The notes beneath the pieces were generated by a model. It searched no databases, was not told where the DNA came from, and saw only the letters and a list, made by a program, of their open reading frames with translations. 64,000 bases of DNA. Source: Serratia marcescens subsp. marcescens ATCC 13880. Lineage in GTDB: Bacteria > Pseudomonadota > Gammaproteobacteria > Enterobacterales > Enterobacteriaceae. A program made the translations under genes and the position numbers. Positions 41,283 through 51,280 of this stretch are shown here, piece by piece (the stretch's first letter is position 1; each line of letters begins with the position of its first letter). The stretch is from assembly GCF_017299535.1 (NCBI RefSeq), contig NZ_CP071238.1, forward strand, positions 1,054,001 through 1,118,000. Reading direction: 5' to 3'.

Positions 41283-42998
41283 TCAGGCCGGTGCGTCATC
41301 CACCGGCGGCGGCAGCCACGCCTGACAAAAATCGAACCAGCCGTGGGCGGTCAGCGTCACGCCATGCATGTGCGGCGGCGCGCTGATCTGATACTGGTAG
41401 TGGAACAGCGGCGTGATAATGGCGGCGGCCATTAGCTGTTGATAATAGGCCTGCAGCCGTGCGAAGCGCGGTTGCTGCGCCTGCAGCTGCTGGATCTGCC
41501 GCAGCGTATCCTGTTGCTGCTGCCAGCGGCTTTCCGTGAGGATGCCGCGCCACAGCGTATCCTGCCGCAGCCAACTCTCCAGCGTCGCCTCCGGCGCTTC
41601 GCCGATCAGGTTGTCCGCCAGCAGCAGATCGGCCTGGGCGATCTGTTCCTCGCTTTGCCAGCGCTTGCCGGCGTAGTAGCGCACTTCCAGCTCGCAGCCG
41701 TGCTGCGCGAGCAACCGCTGTAGCGCGGCCGTCACCGTTTCCAGCTCGACCGGCGGCCGATACAGCAGCGTCAGCCGGGAGGGCAGGGCGACGTCCTCTT
41801 CGACCTGTTGGTGCGGGATGCGCCAGCCGGGCAGCATTTCATGGCTGGGGGTGATCACGCTGTTGGGGATCGGCAGATGGCTCAGCAGGCCGGACTGCTG
41901 GATCAGCATCAGCAGCTTTTGCCCTTGGGCTTCGCTCAGCACGCCGTGGCGCAGGTTCAGCGCCAAATAACACCAGCCCAGGCTCATGCTGCGCTGCACC
42001 GGCCGGGCCTGCGCTAAATCGTCTTGCTGACCGATGGTGATGCGCACCGGATGCTGGCAGCTGGCGTCGGCGCCGGCGGTGGGCAGATCGGGGGTGATCC
42101 AGTATTCGATGGTGTCCAGATACGGATGCTGCAGATGGTAACCGGCGTGCTGTTCCAGCCGCACCAGTTGCGGCTCATTCAGTGTCAGCTTGAACGGGCC
42201 GGCGCCGATGGCCGGCAGCTCCGGGTGCGTCATCAGGCAAGGCAGCTCCGCCAGCCGGTGGGCCAGCCAGTAGTCCGGCAGGTGCAGATCGAACTGAATG
42301 CACAGCGGATGCGGCAGGCTGATGCGCGCGACGTTAGCCAGGCTCGGTTGGCTGCGCGGATGGCGCTGCAGTTTTTCCAGCGTTTGCAGCAGCTGGTGGC
42401 CGGTCAACGGTTCGCCGTTGTGCCAGCGCAGCTGGCTGCGCAGAAAGAAGCGCCAGCGCAGGCCGCGATCGCTAATCTGCCAATGGTGCGCCAGATCGGG
42501 TTGCGGTTCCGGGTTACCGGTCATCAGGCGCGTCAGTCCGGCGTGCAGGGTCGACACCAGATGTTGTTCGGCGCGGCCGGTCAGCGTGAGCGGGTCGAGC
42601 GCTTCCAGCGTGCGGTAATAGGGAATGCGCAGCGTCGGGCTGCCGGCCTGCCATTGCCCGCCGAGGTGCGGGCTGAGCAGATCCTGCAGGTGCTGCGGAT
42701 CGAGCTGCGCCATCTCCAGCGCCCCCTGATGATTGCCCTGTTGCAACAGCTGCTGCAACAGCTGCGCGCGCAGCTCATCCGGGGTTTTCAGGCAGTGCAG
42801 GCTGGCGCGTTTGCCGCGGCCGGGCTGCGAATGCCAGCTCAGCCAGCCCTGATCCTGCAACTGCTGCACCAGCGTGCGGGCATGGCGTTCGCTGCAGTAG
42901 AACATCGCCGCCAGCTCGCCGATGGTCACGGCGACCGGCGCGCTGCCGAGCTGATGGTACAGGCGTTGATATTGGCTGAGACGGTGAACCAGGCGCAT
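41283..42998 (-). CDS. ybaE: SgrR-family transcriptional regulator YbaE (HTH plus solute-binding domain)
   Basis: 571 residues. An N-terminal winged-helix DNA-binding region (about 1-110, with [31 protein letters not shown]) is fused to a domain like periplasmic oligopeptide/solute-binding proteins (about 160-570), but there is no signal peptide, so it is cytoplasmic. This is the SgrR/YbaE architecture. E. coli SgrR answers sugar-phosphate stress through sgrS; no sgrS is seen here, and position beside queC and cof identifies the uncharacterised paralogue YbaE. The ligand is unknown. Confidence 0.9.
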   Translation of the reverse strand: MRLVHRLSQYQRLYHQLGSAPVAVTIGELAAMFYCSERHARTLVQQLQDQGWLSWHSQPGRGKRASLHCLKTPDELRAQLLQQLLQQGNHQGALEMAQLDPQHLQDLLSPHLGGQWQAGSPTLRIPYYRTLEALDPLTLTGRAEQHLVSTLHAGLTRLMTGNPEPQPDLAHHWQISDRGLRWRFFLRSQLRWHNGEPLTGHQLLQTLEKLQRHPRSQPSLANVARISLPHPLCIQFDLHLPDYWLAHRLAELPCLMTHPELPAIGAGPFKLTLNEPQLVRLEQHAGYHLQHPYLDTIEYWITPDLPTAGADASCQHPVRITIGQQDDLAQARPVQRSMSLGWCYLALNLRHGVLSEAQGQKLLMLIQQSGLLSHLPIPNSVITPSHEMLPGWRIPHQQVEEDVALPSRLTLLYRPPVELETVTAALQRLLAQHGCELEVRYYAGKRWQSEEQIAQADLLLADNLIGEAPEATLESWLRQDTLWRGILTESRWQQQQDTLRQIQQLQAQQPRFARLQAYYQQLMAAAIITPLFHYQYQISAPPHMHGVTLTAHGWFDFCQAWLPPPVDDAPA

Positions 42999-43102
42999 GG
43001 GCAGAAATCCGGAACAGTTTTTTCAAATTGTTCACTATTACTTCCGCAAATGCCATCCCATACTGCAGTGATTGTAATCGCGTTCACATTCAAGAGGTCT
43101 TT

Positions 43103-43927
43103 ATGTATCGCCTGGCGGCTTTCGATATGGACGGCACGCTGTTGATGCCGGATCACCGGGTTGGTCCGGAAACGCTGGCGGTGCTGAACCAGCTGGTGGA
43201 GCGGGAGATGGTGGTGACGTTCGCCACCGGGCGGCACTACCTCGATGCGCAACCGATCATGGCGCAACTGGGGCTGCAGGGTTACCTGATCACCGGCAAC
43301 GGCACGCGGGTATATGACAACCGCGGCCAACAGCTGCACGCCACCGACCTGCCGGCGGAGATCGCCGAAGAGGTGCTGCATCATCATTGGCGCACCCGCG
43401 CCAGCATGCATGTATTCCGCGACGAAGGTTGGCTGACCGAGTTTCCCGTGCCGGAAGAGATGCTTCGGGCGCACCACCTGAGCGGCTTTCGTTTTCAACT
43501 GGCCGATGTGCGCCGTCTGCCGGCGTTCGGCAACAGCAAGGTGTGCTTTGTCGCGCCGCATGAAGAGTTGCTGGCGTTGCAGGTGCAGCTGCGGGCGCAG
43601 TTGGGCGACGAGGCAGACCTGTGCTTTTCCGCCTACGACTGTCTGGAGGTGCTGCCGCTCGGTTGCAACAAAGGCACGGCGCTGGAGCGGTTGAGCCGTC
43701 ATCTGGGGCTGACGATGGCCGACTGCATGGCGTTCGGCGACGCGATGAACGACAAAGAGATGCTGGGAGCGGTGGGGCACGGCGTGGTGATGGGCAACGC
43801 CCTGCCGCAGCTGAAATCCCTGCTGCCGCAGCTACCGGTTATCGGCCATTGCCAACAACAGGCGGTGGCCCACTATTTACAACATTGGCTGCGTTCACCT
43901 TGCCTCACCTATTCCCCCGAAGAATGA
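43103..43927 (+). CDS. cof: HAD-superfamily HMP-pyrophosphate phosphatase Cof
   Basis: 274 residues from the ATG at 43103 (AAGAGGTC upstream). A haloacid-dehalogenase phosphatase of the Cof type: nucleophile and acid Asp8 and Asp10 in DMDGTLL, motif II near [11 protein letters not shown], and motif III/IV in [16 protein letters not shown] near the end, with an inserted type IIB cap. E. coli Cof hydrolyses hydroxymethylpyrimidine pyrophosphate, a thiamine intermediate, and other sugar phosphates. It diverges from ybaE and ends at a strong terminator. Confidence 0.94.
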   Translation: MYRLAAFDMDGTLLMPDHRVGPETLAVLNQLVEREMVVTFATGRHYLDAQPIMAQLGLQGYLITGNGTRVYDNRGQQLHATDLPAEIAEEVLHHHWRTRASMHVFRDEGWLTEFPVPEEMLRAHHLSGFRFQLADVRRLPAFGNSKVCFVAPHEELLALQVQLRAQLGDEADLCFSAYDCLEVLPLGCNKGTALERLSRHLGLTMADCMAFGDAMNDKEMLGAVGHGVVMGNALPQLKSLLPQLPVIGHCQQQAVAHYLQHWLRSPCLTYSPEE

Positions 43928-43944
43928 GGTTCTCCTTACAGCCG

Positions 43945-43972
43945 GCCGGGTATGACTACCCGGCTTTTTTTT
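43945..43972 (+). terminator. Intrinsic terminator after cof
   Basis: 8-bp stem GCCGGGTA / TACCCGGC with loop TGAC and a run of eight T. It sits between convergent cof and the PLP enzyme gene. Confidence 0.92.
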
Positions 43973-43987
43973 ACCCGAAGCCTGGCG

Positions 43988-45028
43988 TTACAAATCCGCC
44001 AGCTGCGCGAGATACGGCTGCAGATCGCCGATGTTGTTGCTGACCCATTCCGGGTTGTAATAGGTATCCAGATAACGCTCGCCGCTGTCGCACAGCAGGG
44101 TGACGATCGATCCTTGCTCGCCGTTTTCCCGCATCTGCTTCGCCAACTGCAGCGCACCCCAAACGTTGGTGCCGGTAGAGGCGCCAACCTTGCGGCCCAG
44201 CACGCCTTCCAGCCAGTGAATGGTGGCGACGCTGGCGGCATCCGGCACACGCAGCATGTTGTCGACCACCGACGGGATGAACGACGGCTCGGCGCGCGGG
44301 CGGCCGATGCCTTCGATACGGCTGCCGCAGCTGCCGATCAGGGTGCGATCGCCATGGTGGAAGCAGTCATAGAACACCGAGTTTTCCGGATCGACCACCG
44401 TCAATTGGGTGTCGTGCCCCTGATAGCGGATATAGCGCCCCAGCGTGGCGGAGGTGCCGCCGGTGCCGGCGCTCATCACGATGTGTTTCGGCACCGGGAA
44501 GGGTTCGCGCGCCATCTGGCGGAAGATGCTGTCGGCGATGTTGTTGTTGCCGCGCCAGTCGGTGGCGCGCTCGGCGTAGGTGAACTGATCCATATAGTGG
44601 CCGTTCAGCTCTTTCGCCAGCTGTTCGGAGGCGGCGTAGATCTGGGCGGCGTGATCGACGAAGTGACAGCGGCCGCCATAGAAGGCGATCTGCTCCACCT
44701 TGCGGCGCGCGGTGCAGGACGGCATCACCGCGATGAACGGCAGGCCGATCAGACGGGCGAAGTAGGCTTCGGACACCGCGGTGCTACCCGAAGAGGCCTC
44801 GATGATGGTGGTGTTCTCGGTGATCCAGCCGTTGCAGAGGCCATAAAGGAACAGCGAGCGCGCCAGGCGGTGTTTCAGGCTGCCGGTCGGGTGGGTGCTC
44901 TCATCTTTCAGGTACAGGCAGATGCCGGGAAACGCCGGCAGGTTCAGGCGAATCAGATGCGTATCGGCGGAGCGCTGAAAATCCGCTTCTATTTCACCGA
45001 TAGCATATTTTACCCAAGAGTTTGTCAT
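43988..45028 (-). CDS. PLP-dependent cysteine-synthase-family enzyme, probable cysteine desulfhydrase
   Basis: 346 residues, fold-type II PLP enzyme. The PLP lysine is probably Lys52 in [11 protein letters not shown], the phosphate/asparagine-loop equivalent is [12 protein letters not shown] (77-88), and the phosphate cradle is [12 protein letters not shown] (186-197). The loop EASSGST differs from the TSGNTG of true cysteine synthases, which argues against a biosynthetic CysK/CysM role. It diverges over 122 bp from decR, a regulator that responds to cysteine. Pantoea ananatis has a similar pair, ccdR-ccdA, in which the enzyme is a cysteine-inducible desulfhydrase; by inference this enzyme breaks down excess cysteine. 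Orthology was not tested. Confidence 0.8.
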   Translation of the reverse strand: MTNSWVKYAIGEIEADFQRSADTHLIRLNLPAFPGICLYLKDESTHPTGSLKHRLARSLFLYGLCNGWITENTTIIEASSGSTAVSEAYFARLIGLPFIAVMPSCTARRKVEQIAFYGGRCHFVDHAAQIYAASEQLAKELNGHYMDQFTYAERATDWRGNNNIADSIFRQMAREPFPVPKHIVMSAGTGGTSATLGRYIRYQGHDTQLTVVDPENSVFYDCFHHGDRTLIGSCGSRIEGIGRPRAEPSFIPSVVDNMLRVPDAASVATIHWLEGVLGRKVGASTGTNVWGALQLAKQMRENGEQGSIVTLLCDSGERYLDTYYNPEWVSNNIGDLQPYLAQLADL

Positions 45029-45080
45029 GATTTGGCCTCAGAATAGGGGGCTGGTTTATGGCGTAGCATAGCCTGTCGGC

Positions 45081-45105
45081 GGGAAAAAAGGATTGCCATT
45101 TTCCC
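45081..45105. promoter_or_regulatory. Inverted repeat in the decR / PLP-enzyme control region
   Basis: GGGAAAA at 45081-45087 and TTTTCCC at 45099-45105 form a 7-bp inverted repeat with an 11-bp spacer. It is closer to the PLP gene start (45028) than to decR and may be a DecR-type binding site. Confidence 0.45.
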
Positions 45106-45123
45106 TGTTTAATCGCCTAATGA

Positions 45124-45138
45124 GAGAAAATTTTTCTC
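45124..45138. promoter_or_regulatory. 15-bp palindrome immediately before decR
   Basis: GAGAAAA-T-TTTTCTC is a perfect 7-bp palindrome centred on one base, ending 12 bases before the decR ATG. Lrp/AsnC-type regulators bind such A/T-centred 15-bp palindromes, so autoregulation is plausible. Confidence 0.5.
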
Positions 45139-45150
45139 CTGGTGGCCGCT

Positions 45151-45612
45151 ATGTTAGATAAAACAGACCGTAAGCTGCTGTGCATGCTGCAGCAAGATTG
45201 CACCCAGTCGCTGCAGGCGCTGGCCGATGCGGTCAATTTGACCTCGACGCCGTGCTGGAAGCGCCTGAAGCGCCTGGAGGACGAGGGCTATATTCGCGGC
45301 CGAGTGGCCTTGCTGGATAATGAAAAGCTCGGCCTGGGGTTGACGGCGTTCGTGCTGATCAAGACCCAGCAGCACAGCAGCGAGTGGTATCAGGCGTTTG
45401 TGCAGTTGACCAGCCAAATGCCCGAGGTGCTGGCGTTCTACCGGATGGCGGGGGAGTATGACTACCTGATGCAGGTCGAGGTGGCGGACATGAAAAGCTA
45501 CGACGGCTTTTATAAGCGCCTGGTGAACGGCGTACCGGGCCTTATTGACGTCACCTCGAGCTTTGCCATGGAAAAAATCAAATACACCACCGCGCTGCCG
45601 GTGCCGGAGTGA
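45151..45612 (+). CDS. decR: Lrp/AsnC-family cysteine-responsive regulator DecR (YbaO/CcdR)
   Basis: 153 residues from the ATG at 45151; a GTG at 45142 is in frame, but the homologous proteins start [10 protein letters not shown]. An N-terminal helix-turn-helix (about 18-40, [23 protein letters not shown]) precedes a RAM ligand domain with [26 protein letters not shown]. coli DecR activates cysteine-detoxification genes when cysteine is high. Here its likely target is the divergent PLP enzyme, and a palindrome touches its own start region. Confidence 0.95.
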   Translation: MLDKTDRKLLCMLQQDCTQSLQALADAVNLTSTPCWKRLKRLEDEGYIRGRVALLDNEKLGLGLTAFVLIKTQQHSSEWYQAFVQLTSQMPEVLAFYRMAGEYDYLMQVEVADMKSYDGFYKRLVNGVPGLIDVTSSFAMEKIKYTTALPVPE

Positions 45613-45704
45613 AAAGTTCACCGGACGGGCGGCTCAACGATGGTATCCTGCTCTGCTGAAGCAGAAAAAGAGACAAATCCCATAAAATCCTGGAATCAAA
45701 CTGC

Positions 45705-47480
45705 GTGAGATTATTTGCACAAATCGGCTGGTACTTCCGCCGGGAGTGGCGCCGCTACCTCGGTGCGGTGGTGCTGCTGATCGTCATCGCCATCCTGCAA
45801 CTGTTGCCGCCTAAGCTGGTCGGCATCATCGTGGACGGCGTCACCGAAAAACAGATGTCCGCCGGCGTGCTGATGGCCTGGCTCGGGCTGATGATCGGCA
45901 CCGCGATCGTCGTTTACCTGCTGCGCTATGTGTGGCGGGTATTGCTGTTCGGCGCCTCTTACCAGCTGGCGGTCGAACTGCGCGAAAACTTTTACCGCCA
46001 GCTCAGCCGACAAAACCCGGCGTTCTACCTGCGCCACCGCACCGGCGACCTGATGGCGCGCGCCACCAACGATGTGGATCGCGTGGTGTTCGCCGCCGGT
46101 GAAGGCGTGCTGACGTTGGTGGATTCGCTGGTGATGGGGGTGGTGGTGCTGGTGGTGATGAGCACCCAAATCAGCTGGCAGCTGACGGTGTTGGCGTTAA
46201 TCCCGATGCCGCTGATGGCGATCGCCATCAAATATTACGGCGACCAGCTGCACCAGCGCTTTAAATCGGCGCAGGCGGCGTTTTCCAGCCTGAACGATCA
46301 GGCGCAGGAAAGCATGACCAGCATACGCATGATCAAGGCCTTTGGGCTGGAAGATCACCAATCAAACCGCTTCGCCGATGTCGCGGCGCAGACCGGGGCC
46401 AAGAACATGCACGTGGCGCGGGTGGATGCGCGCTTCGATCCGACCATTTATATCGCCATCGGCGCGTCTAACCTGTTGGCCATCGGTGGCGGCAGCTGGA
46501 TGGTGGTGAACGGTTCACTGACGCTCGGGCAACTGACCAGCTTTGTGATGTACCTCGGCCTGATGATCTGGCCGATGCTGGCGCTGGCCTGGATGTTCAA
46601 TATCGTCGAGCGCGGCAGCGCGGCCTACAGCCGCATCCGCAGCCTGCTCGATGAGGCGCCGGCGGTGCAGGATGGCCCGCAGGCGTTGCCGGCCGGGCGC
46701 GGCGTGCTGGACGTGGATATCCGCGCGTTCCACTACCCGGACAACCCACATCCGGCGCTGCATGACGTGGCGCTGACGTTGAAGCCGGGGCAGATGCTGG
46801 GGCTGTGCGGGCCGACCGGGGCCGGTAAGTCGACATTACTGTCGCTGATCCAGCGCCAGTTCGACGTCGACCAAGGGCAGATCCGCTATCACGGCCTGCC
46901 GTTGCCGCAGGTCAAACTCGACGACTGGCGTTCGCGGCTGTCGGTGGTGAGCCAAACGCCGTTCCTGTTCTCCGATACCGTGGCGAACAACATCGCACTG
47001 GGCCATCCGGGGGCGACGCAGGCGCAGATCGAACAGGCGGCGCGGTTGGCCAGCGTCCATGAGGACATTCGGCGGCTGCCGCAGGGCTATGACACCGAGG
47101 TGGGCGAACGCGGCGTGATGCTGTCGGGCGGGCAGAAACAGCGCATCTCCATTGCACGAGCGCTGCTGCTGGATGCGGAAATCCTGATCCTCGACGATGC
47201 GCTGTCGGCGGTGGATGGCCGTACCGAACACCAGATCCTGCACAACCTGCGCAGCTGGGGACAAGATCGCACGGTGATCATCAGCGCGCACCGGCTGTCG
47301 GCATTGACCGAAGCCAGCGAGATCCTGGTGATGCAGCACGGCGGCGTGGCGCAGCGCGGCGATCCGGCGGCGTTGGCGGCGCAGCCGGGCTGGTATCGCG
47401 ATATGTACCGTTATCAGCAGCTGGAAGCGGCGCTGGACGAAGCGCCGGAAAACGGCGAGGAGGCGTTGGCCGATGAATAA
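45705..47480 (+). CDS. mdlA: ABC exporter subunit MdlA (SmdA-like)
   Basis: 591 residues, GTG start at 45705. A half-size ABC exporter: six-helix membrane domain (about 1-310) fused to an ATPase with Walker [10 protein letters not shown] near 370, signature LSGGQKQR near 475 and Walker [10 protein letters not shown] near 497, which has Asp instead of the usual catalytic Glu. With MdlB it forms a heterodimer; the Serratia SmdAB pair has been tied to multidrug efflux. The stop overlaps the mdlB start by 8 bp. Confidence 0.94.
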   Translation: MRLFAQIGWYFRREWRRYLGAVVLLIVIAILQLLPPKLVGIIVDGVTEKQMSAGVLMAWLGLMIGTAIVVYLLRYVWRVLLFGASYQLAVELRENFYRQLSRQNPAFYLRHRTGDLMARATNDVDRVVFAAGEGVLTLVDSLVMGVVVLVVMSTQISWQLTVLALIPMPLMAIAIKYYGDQLHQRFKSAQAAFSSLNDQAQESMTSIRMIKAFGLEDHQSNRFADVAAQTGAKNMHVARVDARFDPTIYIAIGASNLLAIGGGSWMVVNGSLTLGQLTSFVMYLGLMIWPMLALAWMFNIVERGSAAYSRIRSLLDEAPAVQDGPQALPAGRGVLDVDIRAFHYPDNPHPALHDVALTLKPGQMLGLCGPTGAGKSTLLSLIQRQFDVDQGQIRYHGLPLPQVKLDDWRSRLSVVSQTPFLFSDTVANNIALGHPGATQAQIEQAARLASVHEDIRRLPQGYDTEVGERGVMLSGGQKQRISIARALLLDAEILILDDALSAVDGRTEHQILHNLRSWGQDRTVIISAHRLSALTEASEILVMQHGGVAQRGDPAALAAQPGWYRDMYRYQQLEAALDEAPENGEEALADE

Positions 47481-49251
47481 AGTGCAAAAGCTGTGGCCGA
47501 CGCTGAAGCGGCTGCTGGCCTACGGCTCGCCGTACCGCAAACCGCTGGGGCTGGCGGTGCTGATGCTGTGGATCGCGGCGGCGGCGGAAGTCGCCGGGCC
47601 GATCCTGGTGAGCTATTTTATCGATAATTACGTCGCCAAAGGGCAACTGCCGCTGATGATTGTCGGCGGGCTGGCGGCGGCTTACATTCTGCTGGAGCTG
47701 CTGGCGGCGGCGCTGCACTACTTCCAGGCGCTGCTGTTCAACCAGGCGGCGGTGGGGGTGGTGCAGCGGCTGCGCACCGACGTGATGGACGCCGCGCTGC
47801 GCCAGCCGCTCAGCGCCTTCGACACGCAACCGGTCGGGCAATTGATCTCGCGCGTTACCAACGACACCGAAGTGATCAAGGATCTGTACGTGATGGTGGT
47901 CTCCACGGTGCTGAAAAGCGCCGCGCTGATCGGCGCCATGCTGGTGGCGATGTTCAGCCTCGACTGGCGCATGGCGCTGGTGGCCATCTGCATCTTCCCG
48001 GCGGTGTTCGTGGTGATGGGCATTTATCAATATTACAGCACGCCGATCGTGCGCCGGGTGCGCAGTTATCTGGCGGACATCAACGACGGTTTCAACGAAG
48101 TGATCAACGGCATGGGCGTGATCCAGCAATTCCGCCAGCAGGTGCGCTTCGGCGAGCGCATGAGCGCCGCCAGCCAGTCGCACTATCTCGCGCGCATGCA
48201 GACCCTGCGGCTCGACGGTTTCCTGCTGCGGCCGCTGCTCAGCCTGTTTTCGGCGCTGGTGCTGTGCGGTTTGCTGATGTTGTTCGGCTTCAGCGGCGAA
48301 GGCGTGATTGGCGTCGGCGTGCTCTATGCCTTCATCAACTACCTGGGGCGTTTGAACGAACCGCTGATCGAGCTGACGTCACAACAGTCGATCCTGCAGC
48401 AGGCGGTGGTGGCCGGCGAACGTATTTTCGAACTGATGGATCGCAGCCAGCAGAGCTACGGCGCCGACGATAGTCCGTTGGCCGGCGGCCGTATCGATAT
48501 CACCGATCTGAGCTTCGCTTACCGCGCGGACAAAAAGGTGCTGCAGCATATTTCGCTGTCGGTGCCGTCGCGCGGCTTCGTGGCGCTGGTCGGGCACACC
48601 GGCAGCGGCAAGAGCACCTTGGCTAACCTGCTGATGGGTTATTACCCGGTCAGCGAGGGGGAAGTGCGTCTCGATGGCCGCCCGATCTCCAGCTTGTCGC
48701 ACCGCACGCTGCGCCAGGGCGTGGCGATGGTGCAGCAGGATCCGGTGGTGATCGCCGATTCGGTGCTGGCCAACGTCACGTTGGGGCGCAATATCGAGGA
48801 AGACGCCGTTTGGCGGGCGCTGGAAACGGTGCAGCTGGCGGATCTGGTGCGCGGCTTCCCGCAGGGTATCCACACCCGCCTGGGGGAGCAGGGCAATAAC
48901 CTGTCGGTCGGGCAGAAACAGCTGCTGGCGATGGCGCGGGTCTTGGTGCAGGCGCCGCAGATCCTGATCCTCGACGAGGCGACCGCCAATATCGACTCGG
49001 GCACCGAACAGGCTATCCAGCGCGCGCTGCGTGCGATCCGCGAGCACACCACGCTGGTGGTGATCGCCCACCGGCTGTCGACCATCGTCGATGCCGATTC
49101 CATTTTGGTGCTGCATCGCGGCCAGGCGGTGGAGCAGGGCAACCATCAGCAGTTGCTGGCGCAGCAGGGGCGTTACTACCAGATGTACCAGCTGCAGTTG
49201 GCGGGCGAACAACTGGCGGAAGCGGTGCGCGAGGAGAGCCAACCCGCCTGA
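47473..49251 (+). CDS. mdlB: ABC exporter subunit MdlB (SmdB-like)
   Basis: 592 residues, partner of MdlA. Membrane domain about 20-320, then ATPase with Walker [10 protein letters not shown] near 376, an unusual signature LSVGQKQL near 477 (Val in place of the first Gly) and Walker [10 protein letters not shown] with the catalytic Glu near 501. The pair therefore has one degenerate and one consensus ATP site, typical of asymmetric heterodimeric exporters. Substrate is not shown by sequence. A terminator follows within 5 bp. Confidence 0.94.
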   Translation: MNKVQKLWPTLKRLLAYGSPYRKPLGLAVLMLWIAAAAEVAGPILVSYFIDNYVAKGQLPLMIVGGLAAAYILLELLAAALHYFQALLFNQAAVGVVQRLRTDVMDAALRQPLSAFDTQPVGQLISRVTNDTEVIKDLYVMVVSTVLKSAALIGAMLVAMFSLDWRMALVAICIFPAVFVVMGIYQYYSTPIVRRVRSYLADINDGFNEVINGMGVIQQFRQQVRFGERMSAASQSHYLARMQTLRLDGFLLRPLLSLFSALVLCGLLMLFGFSGEGVIGVGVLYAFINYLGRLNEPLIELTSQQSILQQAVVAGERIFELMDRSQQSYGADDSPLAGGRIDITDLSFAYRADKKVLQHISLSVPSRGFVALVGHTGSGKSTLANLLMGYYPVSEGEVRLDGRPISSLSHRTLRQGVAMVQQDPVVIADSVLANVTLGRNIEEDAVWRALETVQLADLVRGFPQGIHTRLGEQGNNLSVGQKQLLAMARVLVQAPQILILDEATANIDSGTEQAIQRALRAIREHTTLVVIAHRLSTIVDADSILVLHRGQAVEQGNHQQLLAQQGRYYQMYQLQLAGEQLAEAVREESQPA

Positions 49252-49255
49252 ACAT

Positions 49256-49283
49256 GGGCCGCGCTCGCGGCCCTTCTTTCTTT
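49256..49283 (+). terminator. Intrinsic terminator after mdlB
   Basis: 7-bp stem GGGCCGC / GCGGCCC with loop GCTC, then TTCTTTCTTT. It insulates the nitrogen-regulated glnK-amtB operon. Confidence 0.85.
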
Positions 49284-49347
49284 CCAACGCACCATAAGCA
49301 GGCAAACCATCTGGGCCACGCCCCCTTTCTGCACTTTTTCGACGCGA

Positions 49348-49368
49348 TGCGCACCAAATCGGTGCGCA
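49348..49368. promoter_or_regulatory. NtrC (NRI) enhancer site of glnK
   Basis: Perfect 8-bp inverted repeat TGCGCACC-AAATC-GGTGCGCA; the core GCACC-N5-GGTGC is the NtrC consensus. It lies about 95 bp upstream of the -24 element, a normal enhancer distance. Confidence 0.85.
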
Positions 49369-49461
49369 TTATTTAACCTATCCAAGGTGTCGGTGCCGTG
49401 CCGCCTCGCGGCTGCGCCCGCGTGCCCGCTAATCCGCTGAATCGCCCTGCAAAATTAAATT

Positions 49462-49477
49462 TGGCACAGCCCTTGCT
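49462..49477 (+). promoter_or_regulatory. Sigma-54 promoter of glnK-amtB
   Basis: TGGCAC-N5-TTGCT with the GG (49463-49464) and GC (49475-49476) dinucleotides ten bases apart, a full match to the -24/-12 consensus. The transcript would start near 49488, about 40 bases before glnK. Confidence 0.92.
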
Positions 49478-49529
49478 ACATATGACGCGTACCAGGGGTG
49501 AGTTTGGGCTTAATTCGTGGAGGGGCAAT

Positions 49530-49868
49530 ATGAAGCTGGTGACCGTGGTAATCAAACCGTTCAAGCTGGAGGACGTGCGCGAGGCCTTGTCCTCCGTGGG
49601 CATTCAGGGGTTGACCGTAACCGAAGTGAAGGGCTTTGGCCGCCAGAAGGGGCACGCCGAGCTGTATCGCGGCGCCGAATATAACGTCAACTTCCTGCCC
49701 AAGGTCAAAATCGATATCGCCATCGCCGACGATCAGTTGGATGAAGTGGTTGATGTGATTAGCAAAGCCGCTTACACCGGCAAAATCGGCGACGGCAAAA
49801 TTTTCGTTGCCGAATTGCAACGCGTGATCCGCATTCGCACCGGCGAAACCGACGAATCGGCACTGTAA
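49530..49868 (+). CDS. glnK: Nitrogen regulatory PII protein GlnK
   Basis: 112 residues from the ATG at 49530 (GGAGGGGC upstream). A PII trimer that binds ATP/ADP and 2-oxoglutarate and blocks AmtB when ammonium is plentiful. The uridylylation site Tyr51 lies in the T-loop (GHAELYRGAEYNVNF), the B-loop is in KIGDGKIFV, and the C-loop in RIRTGETDESAL. It is co-transcribed with amtB, 35 bp downstream, under a sigma-54 promoter with an NtrC site, so it is made under nitrogen limitation. Confidence 0.99.
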   Translation: MKLVTVVIKPFKLEDVREALSSVGIQGLTVTEVKGFGRQKGHAELYRGAEYNVNFLPKVKIDIAIADDQLDEVVDVISKAAYTGKIGDGKIFVAELQRVIRIRTGETDESAL

Positions 49869-49903
49869 CCGCGAACTCAGTTAAGTGATGGGGATGATTG
49901 ATA

Positions 49904-51190
49904 ATGAAAAGACTGTTATCCATGTTGGGCCTGAGTTCGGTAACCCTGGTTCCTTCTTTGGCCCTGGCCGCCCCGGCGGTCGCCGATAAGGCCGACAACG
50001 CCTTTATGATGATCTGCACCGCGTTGGTGCTGTTCATGACGCTGCCGGGCATTGCGCTGTTTTACGGCGGTCTGCTGCGCGGCAAAAACGTGCTGTCGAT
50101 GCTGACGCAGGTCACCGTCACCTTCGCGTTGGTCTGCGTGCTGTGGGTGCTGTATGGCTACAGCCTGGCGTTCAGCGAAGGCAATGCGGTGTTCGGCGGA
50201 TTCGAGACGGCGATGCTGAAAGGCATCGGCATCGACAGCGTCACCGGCAGCATCAGCCAGATGATCCACGTCGCTTTCCAGGCCTCCTTCGCCTGTATCA
50301 CCGTGGCGTTGGTGGTGGGCGGCTTCGCCGAACGCATTCGTTTCTCGGCGGTGCTGATCTTCGCGATCCTGTGGTTCACGCTGTCTTATCTGCCGATCGC
50401 GCACATGGTGTGGGGCGGCGGTTACCTGGCCGCCGACGGCGCATTGGACTTCGCCGGCGGCACCGTGGTGCACATCAACGCCGCCAGCGCCGGGTTGATC
50501 GGCGCCTACCTGATTGGCAAACGCGCCGGCTTCGGTAAAGAGGCCTTCAAACCGCACAACCTGCCGATGGTGTTTACCGGGGCGTCCATCCTGTATATCG
50601 GCTGGTTCGGCTTCAATGCCGGTTCCGCCAGTGCGGCCAACGGCATTGCGGCCTTGGCATTCCTCAATACCGTGGTTGCCACTGCGGGCGCCATTCTCTC
50701 CTGGACCTTTGCCGAGTGGGTGCTGCGCGGCAAGCCTTCATTGTTGGGCGCCTGCTCCGGCATGATCGCCGGGCTGGTTGCAGTGACGCCGGCGGCGGGC
50801 ACCGTGGGGGTGGGCGGGGCGTTGATCATCGGCCTGGTGGGCGGCGTTGCCGGCCTGTGGGGCGTCGTGACGCTGAAAAAATGGCTGAAAGTGGACGACA
50901 CCTGCGACGTGTTCGGTGTGCACGGGGTGTGCGGCATCGTCGGCTGCCTGTTGACCGGGGTGTTCACCGCCTCTTCACTGGGCGGCACCGGTTACGCCGA
51001 AGGGGTGACGATGGGCCATCAGGTCTGGATCCAGCTGGTGAGCGTGCTGATCACGCTGGTGTGGTCGAGCGTCGCCGCCTTTATCGCCTTCAAGATCGCG
51101 GGCGCGATGGTTGGATTGAGAGTGCCGGAGGAGCAGGAACGCGAGGGGCTGGACGTCAATAGCCACGGCGAGAGCGCCTACAACCAATAA
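49904..51190 (+). CDS. amtB: Ammonium channel AmtB
   Basis: 428 residues, the same length as E. coli AmtB when started at the ATG 49904. A signal peptide of about 22 residues (ending ALAAPA) is followed by eleven membrane helices. Conserved marks are the FAERIRF segment, GGTVVHINAASAGL with the first pore His, and CDVFGVHGVCGIVG with the second. It conducts ammonium/ammonia into the cell and is gated by GlnK, its operon partner. A terminator with a GAAA tetraloop follows. Confidence 0.99.
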   Translation: MKRLLSMLGLSSVTLVPSLALAAPAVADKADNAFMMICTALVLFMTLPGIALFYGGLLRGKNVLSMLTQVTVTFALVCVLWVLYGYSLAFSEGNAVFGGFETAMLKGIGIDSVTGSISQMIHVAFQASFACITVALVVGGFAERIRFSAVLIFAILWFTLSYLPIAHMVWGGGYLAADGALDFAGGTVVHINAASAGLIGAYLIGKRAGFGKEAFKPHNLPMVFTGASILYIGWFGFNAGSASAANGIAALAFLNTVVATAGAILSWTFAEWVLRGKPSLLGACSGMIAGLVAVTPAAGTVGVGGALIIGLVGGVAGLWGVVTLKKWLKVDDTCDVFGVHGVCGIVGCLLTGVFTASSLGGTGYAEGVTMGHQVWIQLVSVLITLVWSSVAAFIAFKIAGAMVGLRVPEEQEREGLDVNSHGESAYNQ

Positions 51191-51238
51191 GGCTCAAAGC
51201 AGGGCAGTGCGCTAAAGACTAAAATAATGATGAAGCCA

Positions 51239-51270
51239 AAAGGGGCGATGGAAACATCGCCCCTTTCTTT
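51239..51270 (+). terminator. Intrinsic terminator after amtB
   Basis: Perfect 12-bp stem AAAGGGGCGATG / CATCGCCCCTTT closed by a GAAA tetraloop and followed by CTTT. It lies between convergent amtB and tesB. Confidence 0.9.
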
Positions 51271-51280
51271 ATGCTGCGGA

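Noticed and set aside
40438..41300. Possible preQ1 riboswitch for queC
   Set aside because: The 115 bp between ybaE and queC shows no clear preQ1 aptamer; the gene appears to follow ybaE on the same strand.
41283..42998. Reading ybaE as a periplasmic oligopeptide-binding protein
   Set aside because: It has no signal peptide and starts with a winged-helix DNA-binding region, the SgrR-type regulator layout.
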